Shown piece after piece: positions 44,240 to 59,812 of a stretch of 64,000 nucleotides of DNA. Below the pieces are notes generated by a model, which searched no databases, had not been told where the DNA came from, and worked only from the letters and a program-made list of their open reading frames with translations. The position numbers and the translations under genes were made by a program. The stretch is taken from positions 2,978,001-3,042,000 of the forward strand of contig NC_087062.1 in assembly GCF_963678635.1 (NCBI RefSeq), written 5' to 3'. Origin of the DNA: Symsagittifera roscoffensis (lineage: Eukaryota > Xenacoelomorpha > Acoela > Convolutidae). How positions within the stretch are numbered: position 1 is the first letter of the stretch; every line of letters begins with the position of its first letter.

Positions 44240-47080
44240 ACACAAAAAATGAACTTCTGACACAGGGATGTGGTTGTAAAAAAAATCAGGCTCAAAAATC
44301 AGCTCTGGGGATTCAATAAAACTAGTCGCCACGAAACTTAAAATTGCTAATTATGACAATAATGAATAAATTACAAAATAAATCAATCTAATTAAACCAA
44401 TTTTCAGGATTAAATCGTATTAGTTGTCACCAAAAAATGTGAATCCATACAAAACTAAGACCGATTGAGATACAAAAAATTAGGCTCATTAAATCAGTTA
44501 TCAGGATTCAGTCGCTTTTTTCATCACGAAATTTCGTTATTCCTATAAATATATACGAAGGATTGAGTAACAGAAATCAAAATCACTAAACAAGTTATCA
44601 GGATTCCAACCTGGGCTTTATCGCAATTGTTGTACGTTCCTCAATAAGACTTAAACGACTTTTTAACATAAAATCAACCTCATTCAATCAAATATCCGGA
44701 TTCAACCGCATTTCAGGCTCATTAAATCATTTATCAGGAATCAATCGCATTTTTCAACACATTAGTTGTTAAGTACTTAATATGTATTAAAGATTTACTA
44801 AAAAAAATCAGTCTCAACAAAGAAGTTATCAAATTTCAGTCGCTTTTTTAACACAACAAATTTAAACTCCAAATGCACAAGTAAGAAAAAGGTGCTCATG
44901 ATACAAAATAATTCATCAAATCAAACATCATGATTTAGCGAAGCGACCTTCTTAAAACACAAAAAATGAACTTCTGACCCAGTGATGTGGTTGTAAAAAA
45001 ATCAGGCTCAATAAATCAGCTCTGAGGATTCAATTAAACTAGTCGCCACGAAACTTGTAATTGCTAATTATGACAATGATGAATAAATTTTAAAATAAAT
45101 CCATCTCATCGAACCAATTTTCAGGATTAAATCGTATTAGTTGTCACCAAAAAATGTGAATCCATACAAAAGTAAGACCGATATAGATACAAAAAATCAG
45201 GCTCATTAAATCAGTTATCAGGATTCAGTCGCATTTTTCATCACAAAAATGATTACTCACAAACAAGCTAAAATATTTAGGGTATAAAAATCAGGCTCAT
45301 TAAATCAGTTATCAGGATTCTGTCGCCATTTTCATCACGAAATTTCGTTATTCCTATAAATATATACGAAGGATTGAGTAACAGAAATCAAACTCACTAA
45401 ACAAGTTATCAGGATTCCAACGTGGTTAACATAAAATCAATCTCATTCAACCAAATATCCGGATTCAACCGCATTTCAGGCTCATTAAATCAATTATCAG
45501 GAATCAATCGCATTCTTCATCACATTAGTTGTTAACTACTTAATAAGTATTAAAGATTTACTAACAAAAAAATCAGTCTCAACAAAGAGGTTATCAAATT
45601 TCAGTCGCATTTTAGCACAAATTTAAACTCCAAATGCCCAACTAAGACAAAGATGATCAAGATACAAAATGACTCATCAAATCAAACATCACAATTTAGC
45701 GAAGCGACCTTCTTTCAACACAAAAAATGAACTTCTGACACAGGGATGTGGTTGTAAAAAAAATCAGGCTCAAAAATCAGCTCTGGGGATTCAATAAAAC
45801 TAGTCGCCACGAAACTTAAAATTGCTAATTATGACAATAATGAATAAATTACAAAATAAATCAATCTAATTAAACCAATTTTCAGGATTAAATCGTATTA
45901 GTTGTCACCAAAAAATGTGAATCCATACAAAACTAAGACCGATTGAGATACAAAAAATTAGGCTCATTAAATCAGTTATCAGGATTCAGTCGCTTTTTTC
46001 ATCACGAAATTTCGTTATTCCTATAAATATATACGAAGGATTGAGTAACAGAAATCAAAATCACTAAACAAGTTATCAGGATTCCAACGTGGGCTTTATC
46101 GCAATTGTTGTACGTTCCTCAATAAGACTTAAACGACTTTTTAACATAAAATCAACCTCATTCAATCAAATATCCGGATTCAACCGCATTTCAGGCTCAT
46201 TAAATCATTTATCAGGAATCAATCGCATTTTTCAACACATTAGTTGTTAAGTACTTAATATGTATTAAAGATTTACTTAAAAAAATCAGTCTCAACAAAG
46301 AAGTTATCAAATTTCAGTCGCTTTTTTAACACAACAAATTTAAACTCCAAATGCACAAGTAAGAAAAAGATGCTCATGATACAAAATAATTCATCAAATC
46401 AAACATCACGATTTAGCGAAGCGACCTTCTTAAAACACAAAAAATGAACTTCTGACCCAGTGATGTGGTTGTAAAAAAATCAGGCTCAATAAATCAGCTC
46501 TGAGGATTCAATTAAACTAGTCGCCACGAAACTTGTAATTGCTAATTATGACAATGATGAATAAATTTTAAAATAAATCCATCTCATCGAACCAATTTTC
46601 AGGATTAAATCGTATTAGTTGTCACCAAAAAATGTGAATCCATACAAAAGTAAGACCGATATAGATACAAAAAATCAGGCTCATTAAATCAGTTATCAGG
46701 ATTCAGTCGCATTTTTCATCACAAAAATGATCGCTCACAAACAAGCTAAAATATTTAGGGTATAAAAATCAGGCTCATTAAATCAGTTATCAGGATTCTG
46801 TCGCCATTTTCATCACGAAATTTCGTTATTCCTATAAATATATACGAAGGATTGAGTAACAGAAATCAAACTCACTAAACAAGTTATCAGGATTCCAACG
46901 TGGTTAACATAAAATCAATCTCATTCAACCAAATATCCGGATTCAACCGCATTGCAGGCTCATTAAATCAATTATCAGGAATCAATCGCATTCTTCATCA
47001 CATTAGTTGTTAACTACTTAATAAGTATTAAAGATTTACTAACAAAAAAATCAGTCTCAACAAAGAGGTTATCAAATTTC
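44240..47080. repeat. Two tandem ~1477-bp superunits of the array
   Basis: The block with AAATCAAAATCACTAAACAAG, the CTTAAAACACAAAAAATG variant, CCCAGTGATGTGG and the 49-bp deletion after CCAACGTGG occurs at about 44480-45600. It recurs at about 45957-47080 with only a few differences. Each superunit is one ~714-bp plus one ~763-bp unit. Confidence 0.75.
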
Positions 47081-48385
47081 AGTCGCATTTTAGCACAACA
47101 ATTTTAAACTCCAAATGCCCAACTAAGACAAAGATGATCAAGATACAAAATGACTCATCAAATCAAACATCACGATTTAGCAAAGCGACCTTCTTTCAGC
47201 ACAAAAAAATGAACTTCTGACACAGGGATGTGGCTGTAAAAAAATCAGGCTCAATAAATCAGCACTGAGGATTCAATTAAACTATTCGCCACGAAACTTG
47301 TATTTGCTTATTACGACAAGGATGAATAAATTACAAAATAAATCAATCTCATCAAACCAAATTTCAGGATTAAATCGTATTAGTTGTCACCAAAAAATGT
47401 AAATCCATACAAAACTAAGACCGATTGAGATACAATAAATCAGGCTCATTAAATCAGTTATCAGGATTCAGTCGCATTTTTCATCACTAAAATGATTACT
47501 CACAAACAAGGTAAAATATTTAGGTTATAAAAATCAGGCTCATTAAATCAATTATCAGGATTCAGTCGCCATTTTCATCACAAAATTTCGTTATTCCTAT
47601 AAATATATACGAAGGATTGAGTAACAGAAATCAAACTCACTAAACAAGTTATCAGGATTCCAACGTGGGTTTTATCGCAATAGTTGTACATTCCTCAATA
47701 AGACTTAAACGACTTATTAACATAAAATCAATCTCATTCAATCAAATATCCGGATTCAACCGCATTTCAGGCTCATTAAATCATTTATCAGGAATCAATC
47801 ACATTTTTCAACACATTAGTTGTTAACTACTTAATATGTATTAAAGATTTACTAACAAAAAAATCAGTCTCAACAAAGAAATTATCAAATTTCAGTTGTT
47901 TTTAGCACAACAAATTGAAACTCCAAATGCTCAAGTGGGAAAAAGATGATCATGATACAAAATGATTCATAAAATCAAACATCAAGATTTAGCGAAGCGA
48001 CCTTCTTTCAACACAAAAAATGAACGTCTGACACAGGGCTGTTGTTGTAAAAAAAACCAGGCTCAAAAAATCAGCTCTGAGGATTCAACTAAACTATTCG
48101 CCACAAAACTTATAATTGCTAATTATGACAATGATGAATAAATACAAAATAAATCAATCTCATCGAACCAATTTTCAGGATTAAATCGTATCAGTTGTCA
48201 TCAAAAAATGTGAATCCATACAAAAGTAAGACCGATTGAGATACAAAAAATAAGGCTCATTAAATCAGTTCTCAGGATTCAGTCGCATTTTTCATCACAA
48301 AAATGATTACTCACAAACAAGTTAAAATTTTTAGGTTATTAAAATCAGGCTCATTAAATCAATTATCAGGATTCAGTCGCCATTT

Positions 48386-51300
48386 TTGTCACGAAATTTC
48401 GTTATTCCTATAAATATATACGAAGGATTGAGTAACAGAAATCAAACTCACAAAACAAGTTATCAGGATTCCAACGTGGGTTTTATCGCAGTAGTTGTAC
48501 ATTCCTCAATAATACTTAAACGACTTATTAACAAAATCAATCTCATTCAATCAAATATCCGGATTCAACCGCATTTCAGGCTCATTAAATCATTTATCAG
48601 GAATCAATCACATTTTTCAACACATTAGTTGTTAACTACTTAATATGTATTAAAGATTTACTAACAAAAAAATCAGTCTCAACAAAGAAATTATCAAATT
48701 TCAGTCGTGTTTAGCACAACAAATTGAAACTCCAAATGCTCAAGTGGGAAAAAGATGATCATGATACAAAATGATTCATAAAATCAAACATCAAGATTTA
48801 GCGAAGCGACCTTCTTTCAAGACAAAAAAATGAACGTCTGACACAGCGATGTTGTTGTAAAAAAAACCAGGCTCAAAAAATCAGCTCTGAGGATTCAACT
48901 AAACTATTCGCCACGAAACTTATAATTGCTAATTATGACAATGATGAATAAATACAAAATAAATCAATCTCATCGAACCAATTTTGAGGATTAAATCGTA
49001 TCAGTTGTCATCAAAAAATGTGAATCCATACAAAAGTAAGACCGATTGAGATACAAAAAATAAGGCTCATTAAATCAGTTCTCAGGATTCAGTCGCATTT
49101 TTCATCACAAAAATGATTACTCACAAACAAGTTAAAATATTTAGGTTATTAAAATCAGGCTCATTAAATCAGTTATCAGGATTCAGTCGCCATTTTAGTC
49201 ACGAAATTTCGTTATTCCTATAAATATATACGAAGGATTGAGTAACAGAAATCAAACTCACAAAACAAGTTATCAGGATTCCAACGTGGGTTTTATCGCA
49301 GTAGTTGTACATTCCTCAATAATACTTAAACGACTTATTAACATAAAATCAATCTCATTCAACCAAATATCCGGATTCAACCGCATTTCAGGCTCATTAA
49401 ATCAATTATCAGGAATCAATCGCATTTTTCATCACATTAGTAGTTAACTAATTAATATGTATTTAGGATTTACTAACAAAAAAATCAGTCTCAACAAAGA
49501 GGTTATCAAACTTCAGACGCTTTTTAGCACAAATTTAAACTCCAAATGCCCAACTAAGACAAAGATGATCAAGATACAAACTGACTCATCAAATCAAACA
49601 TCACAATTTAGCGAAGCGACCTTCTTTCAACACAAAAAATGAACTTCTGACACAGGGATGTGGTTGTAAAAAAAATCAGGCTCAAAAATCAGCTCTGGGG
49701 ATTCAATAAAACTAGTCGCCACGAAACTTAAAATTGCTAATTATGACAATAATGAATAAATTACAAAATAAATCAATCTAATTAAACCAATTTTCAGGAT
49801 TAAATCGTATTAGTTGTCACCAAAAAATGTGAATCCATACAAAACTAAGACCGATTGAGATACAAAAAATTAGGCTCATTAAATCAGTTATCAGGATTCA
49901 GTCGCTTTTTTCATCACGAAATTTCGTTATTCCTATAAATATATACGAAGGATTGAGTAACAGAAATCAAAATCACTAAACAAGTTATCAGGATTCCAAC
50001 GTGGGCTTTATCGCAATTGTTGTACGTTCCTCAATAAGACTTAAACGACTTTTTAACATAAAATCAACCTCATTCAATCAAATATCCGGATTCAACCGCA
50101 TTTCAGGCTCATTAAATCAATTATCAGGAATCAATCGCATTTTTCATCACATTAGTAGTTAACTACTTAATATGTATTTAGGATTTACTAACAAAAAAAT
50201 CAGTCTCAACAAAGAGGTTATCAAACTTCAGACGCTTTTTAGCACAAATTTAAACTCCAAATGCCCAACTAAGACAAAGATGATCAAGATACAAAATGAC
50301 TCATCAAATCAAACATCACAATTTAGCAAAGCGACCTTCTTTCAACACAAAAAATGAACTTCTGACACAGGGATGTGGTTGTAAAAAAAATCAGGCTCAA
50401 AAATCAGCTCTGGGGATTCAATAAAACTAGTCGCCACGAAACTTAAAATTGCTAATTATGACAATAATGAATAAATTACAAAATAAATCAATCTAATTAA
50501 ACCAATTTTCAGGATTAAATCGTATTAGTTGTCACCAAAAAATGTGAATCCATACAAAACTAAGACCGATTGAGATACAAAAAATTAGGCTCATTAAATC
50601 AGTTATCAGGATTCAGTCGCTTTTTTCATCACGAAATTTCGTTATTCCTATAAATATATACGAAGGATTGAGTAACAGAAATCAAAATCACTAAACAAGT
50701 TATCAGGATTCCAACGTGGGCTTTATCGCAATTGTTGTACGTTCCTCAATAAGACTTAAACAACTTTTTAACATAAAATCAACCTCATTCAATCAAATAT
50801 CCGGATTCAACCGCATTTCAGGCTCATTAAATCATTTATCAGGAATCAATCACATTTTTCAACACATTAGTTGTTAACTACTTAATATCTATTAAAGATT
50901 TACTAACAAAAAAATCAGTCTCAACAAAGAAATTATCAAATTTCAGTCGTTTTTAGCACAACAAATTGAAACTCCAAATGCTCAAGTGGGAAAAAGATGA
51001 TCATGATACAAAATGATTCATAAAATCAAACATCAAGATTTAGCGAAGCGACCTTCTTTCAACACAAAAAATGAACGTCTGACACAGGGCTGTTGTTGTA
51101 AAAAAAACCAGGCTCAAAAAATCAGCTCTGAGGATTCAACTAAACTATTCGCCACAAAACTTATAATTGCTAATTATGACAATGATGAATAAATACAAAA
51201 TAAATCAATCTCATCGAACCAATTTTCAGAATTAAATCGTATCAGTTGTCATCAAAAAATGTGAATCCATACAAAAGTAAGACCGATTGAGATACAAAAA

Positions 51301-53000
51301 ATAAGGCTCATTAAATCAGTTCTCAGGATTCAGTCGCATTTTTCATCACAAAAATGATTACTCACAAACAAGTTAAAATTTTTAGGTTTCTAAAATCAGG
51401 CTCATTAAATCAATTATCAGGATTCAGTCGCCATTTTAGTCACGAAATTTCGTTATTCCTATAAATATATACGAAGGATTGAGTAACAGAAATCAAACTC
51501 ACAAAACAAGTTATCAGGATTCCAACGTGGGTTTTATCGCAGTAGTTGTACATTCCTCAATAATACTTAAACGACTTATTAACAAAATCAATCTCATTCA
51601 ATCAAATATCCGGATTCAACCGCATTTCAGGCTCATTAAATCATTTATCAGGAATCAATCACATTTTTCAACACATTAGTTGTTAACTACTTAATATGTA
51701 TTAAAGATTTACTAACAAAAAAATCAGTCTCAACAAAGAAATTATCAAATTTCAGTCGTGTTTAGCACAACAAATTGAAACTCCAAATGCTCAAGTGGGA
51801 AAAAGATGATCATGATACAAAATGATTCATAAAATCAAACATCAAGATTTAGCGAAGCGACCTTCTTTCAAGACAAAAAAATGAACGTCTGACACAGGGA
51901 TGTTGTTGTAAAAAAAACGAGGCTCAAAAAATCAGCTCTGAGGATTCAACTAAACTATTCGCCACGAAACTTATAATTGCTAATTATGACAATGATGAAT
52001 AAATACAAAATAAATCAATCTCATCGAACCAATTTTCAGGATTAAATCGTATCAGTTGTCATCAAAAAATGTGAATCCATACAAAAGTAAGACCGATTGA
52101 GATACAAAAAATAAGGCTCATTAAATCAGTTCTCAGGATTCAGTCGCATTTTTCATCACAAAAATGATTACTCACAAACAAGTTAAAATATTTAGGTTAT
52201 TAAAATCAGGCTCATTAAATCAGTTATCAGGATTCAGTCGCCATTTTAGTCACGAAATTTCGTTATTCCTATAAATATATACGAAGGATTGAGTAACAGA
52301 AATCAAACTCACAAAACAAGTTATCAGGATTCCAACGTGGGTTTTATCGCAGTAGTTGTACATTCCTCAATAATACTTAAACGACTTATTAACATAAAAT
52401 CAATCTCATTCAACCAAATATCCGGATTCAACCGCATTTCAGGCTCATTAAATCGAATATCAGGAATCAATCGCATTTTTCATCACATTAGTAGTTAACT
52501 ACTTAATATGTATTTAGGATTTACTAACAAAAAAATCAGTCTCAACAAAGAGGTTATCAAACTTCAGACGCTTTTTAGCACAAATTTAAACTCCAAATGC
52601 CCAACTAAGACAAAGATGATCAAGATACAAAATGACTCATCAAATCAAACATCACAATTTAGCGAAGCGAACTTCTTTCAACACAAAAAATGAACTTCTG
52701 ACACAGGGATGTGGTTGTAAAAAAAATCAGGCTCAAAAATCAGCTCTGGGGATTCAATAAAACTAGTCGCCACGAAACTTAAAATTGCTAATTATGACAA
52801 TAATGAATAAATTACAAAATAAATCAATCTAATTAAACCAATTTTCAGGATTAAATCGTATTAGTTGTCACCAAAAAATGTGAATCCATACAAAACTAAG
52901 ACCGATTGAGATACAAAAAATTAGGCTCATTAAATCAGTTATCAGGATTCAGTCGCTTTTTTCATCACAAAATTTCGTTATTCCTATAAATATATACGAA
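48386..53000. repeat. 3051-bp superunit duplication
   Basis: Private variants repeat at this offset, for example TTATTAACAAAATCAATCTC (deletion of CATA) at about 48526 and 51577, and TTCAGTCGTGTTTAGC at about 48701 and 51752. The block from about 48428 to 49900 corresponds to about 51479 to 52950. Confidence 0.75.
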
Positions 53001-54480
53001 GGATTGAGTAACAGAAATCAAAATCACTAAACAAGTTATCAGGATTCCAACGTGGGCTTTATCGCAATTGTTGTACGTTCCTCAATAAGATTTAAACGAC
53101 TTTTTAACATAAAATCAACCTCATTCAATCAAATATCCGGATTCAACCGCATTTCAGGCTCATTAAATCATTTATCAGGAATCAATCGCATTTTTCAACA
53201 CATTAGTTGTTAAGTACTTAATATGTATTAAAGATTTACTAAAAAAAATCAGTCTCAACAAAGAAGTTATCAAATTTCAGTCGCTTTTTTAACACAACAA
53301 ATTTAAACTCCAAATGCACAAGTAAGAAAAAGATGCTCATGATACAAAATAATTCATCAAATCAAACATCACGATTTAGCGAAGCGACCTTCTTAAAACA
53401 CAAAAAATGAAGTTCTGACCCAGTGATGTGGTTGTAAAAAAATCAGGCTCAATAAATCAGCTCCGAGGATTCAATTAAACTAGTCGCCACGAAACTTGTA
53501 ATTGCTAATTATGACAATGATGAATAAATTTTAAAATAAATCCATCTCATCGAACCAATTTTCAGGATTAAATCGTATTAGTTGTCATCAAAAAATGTGA
53601 ATCCATACAAAAGTAAGACCGATATAGATACAAAAAATCAGGCTCATTAAATCAGTTATCAGGATTCAGTCGCATTTTTCATCACAAAAATGATTACTCA
53701 CAAACAAGCTAAAATATTTAGGGTATAAAAATCAGGCTCATTAAATCAGTTATCAGGATTCTGTCGCCATTTTCATCACGAAATTTCGTTATTCCTATAA
53801 ATATATACGAAGGATTGAGTAACAGAAATCAAACTCACTAAACAAGTTATCAGGATTCCAACGTGGTTAACATAAAATCAATCTCATTCAACCAAATATC
53901 CGGATTCAACCGCATTTCAGGCTCATTAAATCAATTATCAGGAATCAATCGCATTCTTCATCACATTAGTTGTTAACTACTTAATAAGTATTAAAGATTT
54001 ACTAACAAAAAAATCTGTCTCAACAAAGAGCTTATCAAATTTCAGACGCTTTTTAGCACAAATTTAAACTCCAAATGCCCAACTAAGACAAAGATGATCA
54101 AGATACAAAATGACTCATCAAATCAAACATCACGATTTAGCGAAGCGACCTTCTTTCAACACAAAAATATGAATTTCTGACACAGGGATATGGTAGTAAA
54201 AAAAATCAGGCTCAATAAATCAGCTCTGAGGATTCAATTAAACTATTCGTCACGAAACTTGTAATTGCTAATTATGACAATGATGAATAAATTACAAAAT
54301 AAATCAATCTCATCGAACCAATTTTCAGGATTAAATCGTATTAGTTGTCACCAAAAATGTAAATCCATACAAAAGTAAGACCGATTGAGATACAAAAAAT
54401 AAGGCTCATTAAATCAGTTATCAGGATTCAGTCGCATTTTGCATCACAAAAAAGATAACTCACAAACAAGTTTAAATATT

Positions 54481-57400
54481 TAGGTTATTAAAATCAGATT
54501 CATTAAATCAATTTTTAGGGTTCAGTCGCCATTTTAATCACGAAATTTCGTTATTCCTATAAATATATACGAAGGATCGAGTAACAGAAATCAAACTCAC
54601 TAAACAAGTTATCAGGATTCCAACGTGGGTTTTATCGCAGTAGTTGTACATTCCTCAATTAGACTTAAACGACTTATTAACATAAAATCAATCTCATTCA
54701 ATCAAATATCCGGATTCAACCGCATTTGAGGCTCATTAAATCAATAATCAGGAATCAATCGCATTTTTCATCACATTAGTTGTTAACTACTTCATATGTA
54801 TTAAAGATTTACTAACAAAAAAATCAGTCTCAACAAAGAGGTTATCAAATTTCAGTCGCTTTTTAGCACAACAAATTTAAACTCCAAATTCCCAACTAAG
54901 ACAAAGATGATCAAGATACAAAATGACTCATCAAAACAAACATCACGATTTAGCGAAGCGACCTTCTTTCAACACAAAAAATGAACTTCTGACACAGGGA
55001 TGTGGTTGTAAAAAAAGGCTCAATAAATCAGCTCTGGGGATTCAATTAAAATGTTCGTCAGAAAACTTGTATCTGCTTATTATGACAAAGATGAGCTAAA
55101 AACAAAAAAACACGCTCATTAAACCAGTTTTCCGGATTCAATCGTGTCACAAAAATTGTAAATCCATACAAAAGTAAGACCGATATAGATACAAAAAATC
55201 AGGCTCATTTAATCAGTTATCAGGATTCAGTCGCACTTTTCATCACAAAAATGATTACTCACAAACAAGCTAAAATATTTAGGGTATAAGAATCAGGCTC
55301 ATTAAATCAGTTATCAGGATTCTGTCGCCATTGTCATCACGAAATTTCGTTATTCCTATAAATATATACGAAGGATTGGGTAACAGAAATCAAACTCACT
55401 AAACAAGTTATCAGGATTCCAACGTGGTTAACATAAAATCAATCTCATTCAATCAAATATCCGGATTCAACCGCATTTCAGGCTCATTAAATCAATAATC
55501 AGGAATCAATCGCATTTTTCATCACATTAGTTGTTAACTACTTCATATATATTAAAGATTTAGTAACAAAAAAATCAGTCTCAACAAAGAGGTTATCAAA
55601 TTTCAGTCGCTTTTTAGCACAACAAATTTAAACTCCAAATTCCCAACTAAGACAAAGATAATCAAGATACAAAATGACTCATCAAAACAAACATCACGAT
55701 TTAGCGAAGCGACCTTCTTTAAACACAAAAAATGAACTTCTGACACAGGGATGTGGTTGTAAAAAAAGGCTCAATAAATCAGCTCTGGGGATTCAATTAA
55801 AATGTTCGTCACAAAACTTATATCTGCTTATTATGACAAAGATGAGCTAATAACAAAAAAAACACGCTCATTAAACCAGTTTTCCGGATTCAATCGTGTC
55901 ACAAAAATTGTAAATCTATACAAAAGTAAGACCGATATAGATACAAAAAATCAGGCTCATTAAATCAGTTATCAGGATTCAGTCGCACTTTTCATCACAA
56001 AAATGATTACTCACAAACAAGCTAAAACATTTAGGGTATAAAAATCAAACTCACTAAACAAGTTATCAGGATTCCAACGTGGTTAACATAAAATCAATCT
56101 CATTCAATCAAATATCCGGATTCAACCGCATTTCAGGCTCATTAAATCAATAATCAGGAATCAATCGCACTTTTCATCACATTAGTTGTTAACTACTTCA
56201 TATATATTAAAGATTTACTAACAAAAAAATCAGTCTCAACAAAGAGGTTATCAAATTTCAGTCGCTTTTTAGCACAACAAATTTAAACTCCAAATTCCCA
56301 ACTAAGACAAAGATGATCAAGATACAAAATGACTCATCAAAACAAACATCACGATTTAGCGAAGCGACCTTCTTTCAACACAAAAAATGAACTTCTGACA
56401 CAGGGATGTGGTTGTAAAAAAAGGCTCAATAAATCAGCTCTGGGGATTCAATTAAAATGTTCGTCACAAAACTTGTATCTGCTTATTATGACAAAGATGA
56501 GCTAATAACAAAAAGCACGCTCATTAAACCAGTTTTCCGGATTCAATCGTGTCACAAAAATTGTAAATCCATACAAAAGTAAGACCGATATAGATACAAA
56601 AAATCAGGCTCATTAAATCAGTTATCAGGATTCAGTCGCACTTTTCATCACAAAAATGATTACTCACAAACAAGATAAAATATTTAGGGTATAAAAATCA
56701 GGCTCATTAAATCAGTTATCAGGATTCTGTCGCCATTTTCATCACAAAATTTCGTTATTCCTATAAATATATACGAAGGATTGAGTAACAGAAATCAAAC
56801 TCACTAAACAAGTTATCAGGATTCCAACGTGGTTAACATAAAATCAATCTTATTCAATCAAATATCCGGATTTAACCGCATTTCAGGCTCATTAAATCAA
56901 TAATCAGGAATCAATCGCATTCTTCAGCACATTAGTTGTTAACTACTTAATAAGTATTAAAGATTTACTAACAAAAAAATCAGTCTCAACAAAGAGGTTA
57001 TCAAATTTCAGACGCTTTTTAGCACAAATTTAAACTCCAAATTCCCAACTAAGACAAAGATGATCAAGATACAAAATGACTCATCAAATCAAACATCACG
57101 ATTTAGCGAAGCGACCTTCTTTCAACACAAAAAATGAACTTGTGACACAGGGATGTGGTTGTAAAAAAAAGGCTCAATAAATCAGCTCTGGGGATTCAAT
57201 TAAACAAGTCGCCACGAAACTTGTAATTGCTAAATATGACAATGATGAAAAAATTACAAAATAAATCCATCTCATCGAACCAATTTTCAGGATTAAATCG
57301 TATTAGTTGTCACCAAAAAATGTGAATCCATACAAAAGTAAGAAAGATATGGATACAAAAAATCAGGCTCATTGAATCAGTTATCAGGATTCAGTCGCAT

Positions 57401-58668
57401 TTTTTATCACAAAAATGATTACTCACAAACAAGCTAAAATATTTAGGGTATAAAAATCAGGCTCATTAAACCAATTATCAGGATTCAGTCGCCATTTTCA
57501 TCACGAAATTTCGTTATTCCTATAACTATATACGAAGGATTGAGTAACAGAAATCAAACTCACTAAACAAGTTATCAGGATTCCAACATGGGTTTTATCG
57601 CAATTGTTGTACGTTCCTCAAGACTTAAACGAATTTTTAACATAAAATCAACCTCATTCAATCAAATATCCGGATTCAACCGCATTTCAGGCTCATTAAA
57701 TCATTTATCAGGAATCAATCGCACTTTTCATCACATTAGTTGTTAACTACTTCATATATATTAAAGATTTACTAACAAAAAAATCAGTCTCAACAAAAAG
57801 GTTATCAAATTTCAGTCGCTTTTTAGCACAACAAATTTAAACTCCAAATTCCCAACTAAGACAAAGATGATCAAGATACAAAATGACTCATCAAAACAAA
57901 CATCACGATTTAGCGAAGCGACCTTCTTTCAACACAAAAAAATGAACTTCTGACACAGGGATGTGGTTGTAAAAAAAGGCTCAATAAATCAGCTCTGGGG
58001 ATTCAATTAAAATGTTCGTCACAAAACTTGTATCTGCTTATTATGACAAAGATGAGCTAATAACAAAAAGCACGCTCATTAAACCAGTTTTCCGGATTCA
58101 ATCGTGTCACAAAAATTGTAAATCCATACAAAAGTAAGACCGATATAGATACAAAAAATCAGGCTCATTAAATCAGTTATCAGGATTCAGTCGCACTTTT
58201 CATCACAAAAATGATTACTCACAAACAAGATAAAATATTTAGGGTATAAAAATCAGGCTCATTAAATCAGTTATCAGGATTCTGTCGCCATTTTCATCAC
58301 AAAATTTCGTTATTCCTATAAATATATACGAAGGATTGAGTAACAGAAATCAAACTCACTAAACAAGTTATCAGGATTCCAACGTGGTTAACATAAAATC
58401 AATCTTATTCAATCAAATATCCGGATTTAACCGCATTTCAGGCTCATTAAATCAATAATCAGGAATCAATCGCATTCTTCAGCACATTAGTTGTTAACTA
58501 CTTAATAAGTATTAAAGATTTACTAACAAAAAAATCAGTCTCAACAAAGAGGTTATCAAATTTCAGACGCTTTTTAGCACAAATTTAAACTCCAAATTCC
58601 CAACTAAGACAAAGATGATCAAGATACAAAATGACTCATCAAATCAAACATCACGATTTAGCGAAGCG
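54481..58668. repeat. 5332-bp superunit, copy 1
   Basis: Collinear with 59813-64000. Private variants at exactly this offset include the AATCAGATTCATTAAATC, CAATTTTTAGGGTTC, TTTAGTAAC and GTTCGTCAGAAAAC versions of the monomers. Spot checks at 54481, 55021, 55561, 56466 and 57001 all give 5332. Within it, about 56.2-57.1 kb is repeated at about +1555 bp. Confidence 0.85.
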
Positions 58669-59812
58669 ACCTTCTTTCAACACAAAAAATGAACTTGTGA
58701 CACAGGGATGTGGTTGTAAAAAAAAGGCTCAATAAATCAGCTCTGGGGATTCAATTAAACTAGTCGCCACGAAACTTGTAGTTGCTAAATATGACAATGA
58801 TGAATAAATTACAATATAAATCCATCTCATCGAACCAATTTTCAGGATTAAATCGTATTAGTTGTCACCAAAAAATGTGAATCCATACAAAAGTAAGAAA
58901 GATATGGATACAAAAAATCAGGCTCATTGAATCAGTTATCAGGATTCAGTCGCATTTTTTATCACAAAAATGATTACTCACAAACAAGCTAAAATATTAA
59001 GGGTATAAAAATCAGGCTCATTAAACCAATTATCAGGATTCAGTCGCCATTTTCATCACGAAATTTCGTTATTCCTATAAATATATACGAAGGATTGATT
59101 AACAGAAATCAAACTCACTAAACAAGTTATCAGGATTCCAACATGGGTTTTATCGCAATTGTTGTACGTTCCTCAATAAGACTTAAACGACTTTTTAACA
59201 TAAAATCAACCTCATTCAATCAAATATCTGGATTCAACCGCATTTCAGGCTCATTAAATCATTTATCAGGAATCAATCGCATTTTTCAACACATTAGTTG
59301 TTAACTACTTAAAATATATTAAAGATTTACTAAAAAAAATCAGTCTCAACAAAGAAGTTATCAAATTTCAGTCGCTTTTTAACACAACAAATTTAAACTC
59401 CAAATGCACAAGTAAGAAAAAGATGCTCATGATACAAAATGATTCATCAAATCAAACATCACGATGATTTAGCGAAGCGACTTTCTTAAAACACAAAAAA
59501 ATGAACTTCTGACCCAGTGATGTGGTTGTAAAAAAATCAGGCTCAATAAATCAGCTCTGAGGATTCAATTAAACTAGTCGCCACGAAACTTGTAATTGCT
59601 AATTATGACAATGATGAATAAATTACAACATAAATCCATCTCATCGAACCAATTTTCAGGATTAAATCGTATTAGTTGTCACCAAAAAATGTGAAACCAT
59701 ACAAAAGTAAGACCGATATAGATACAAAAAATCAGGCTCATTAAATCAGTTATCAGGATTCAGTCGCATTTTTCATCACAAAAATGATTACTCACAAACA
59801 AGTTAAAATATT

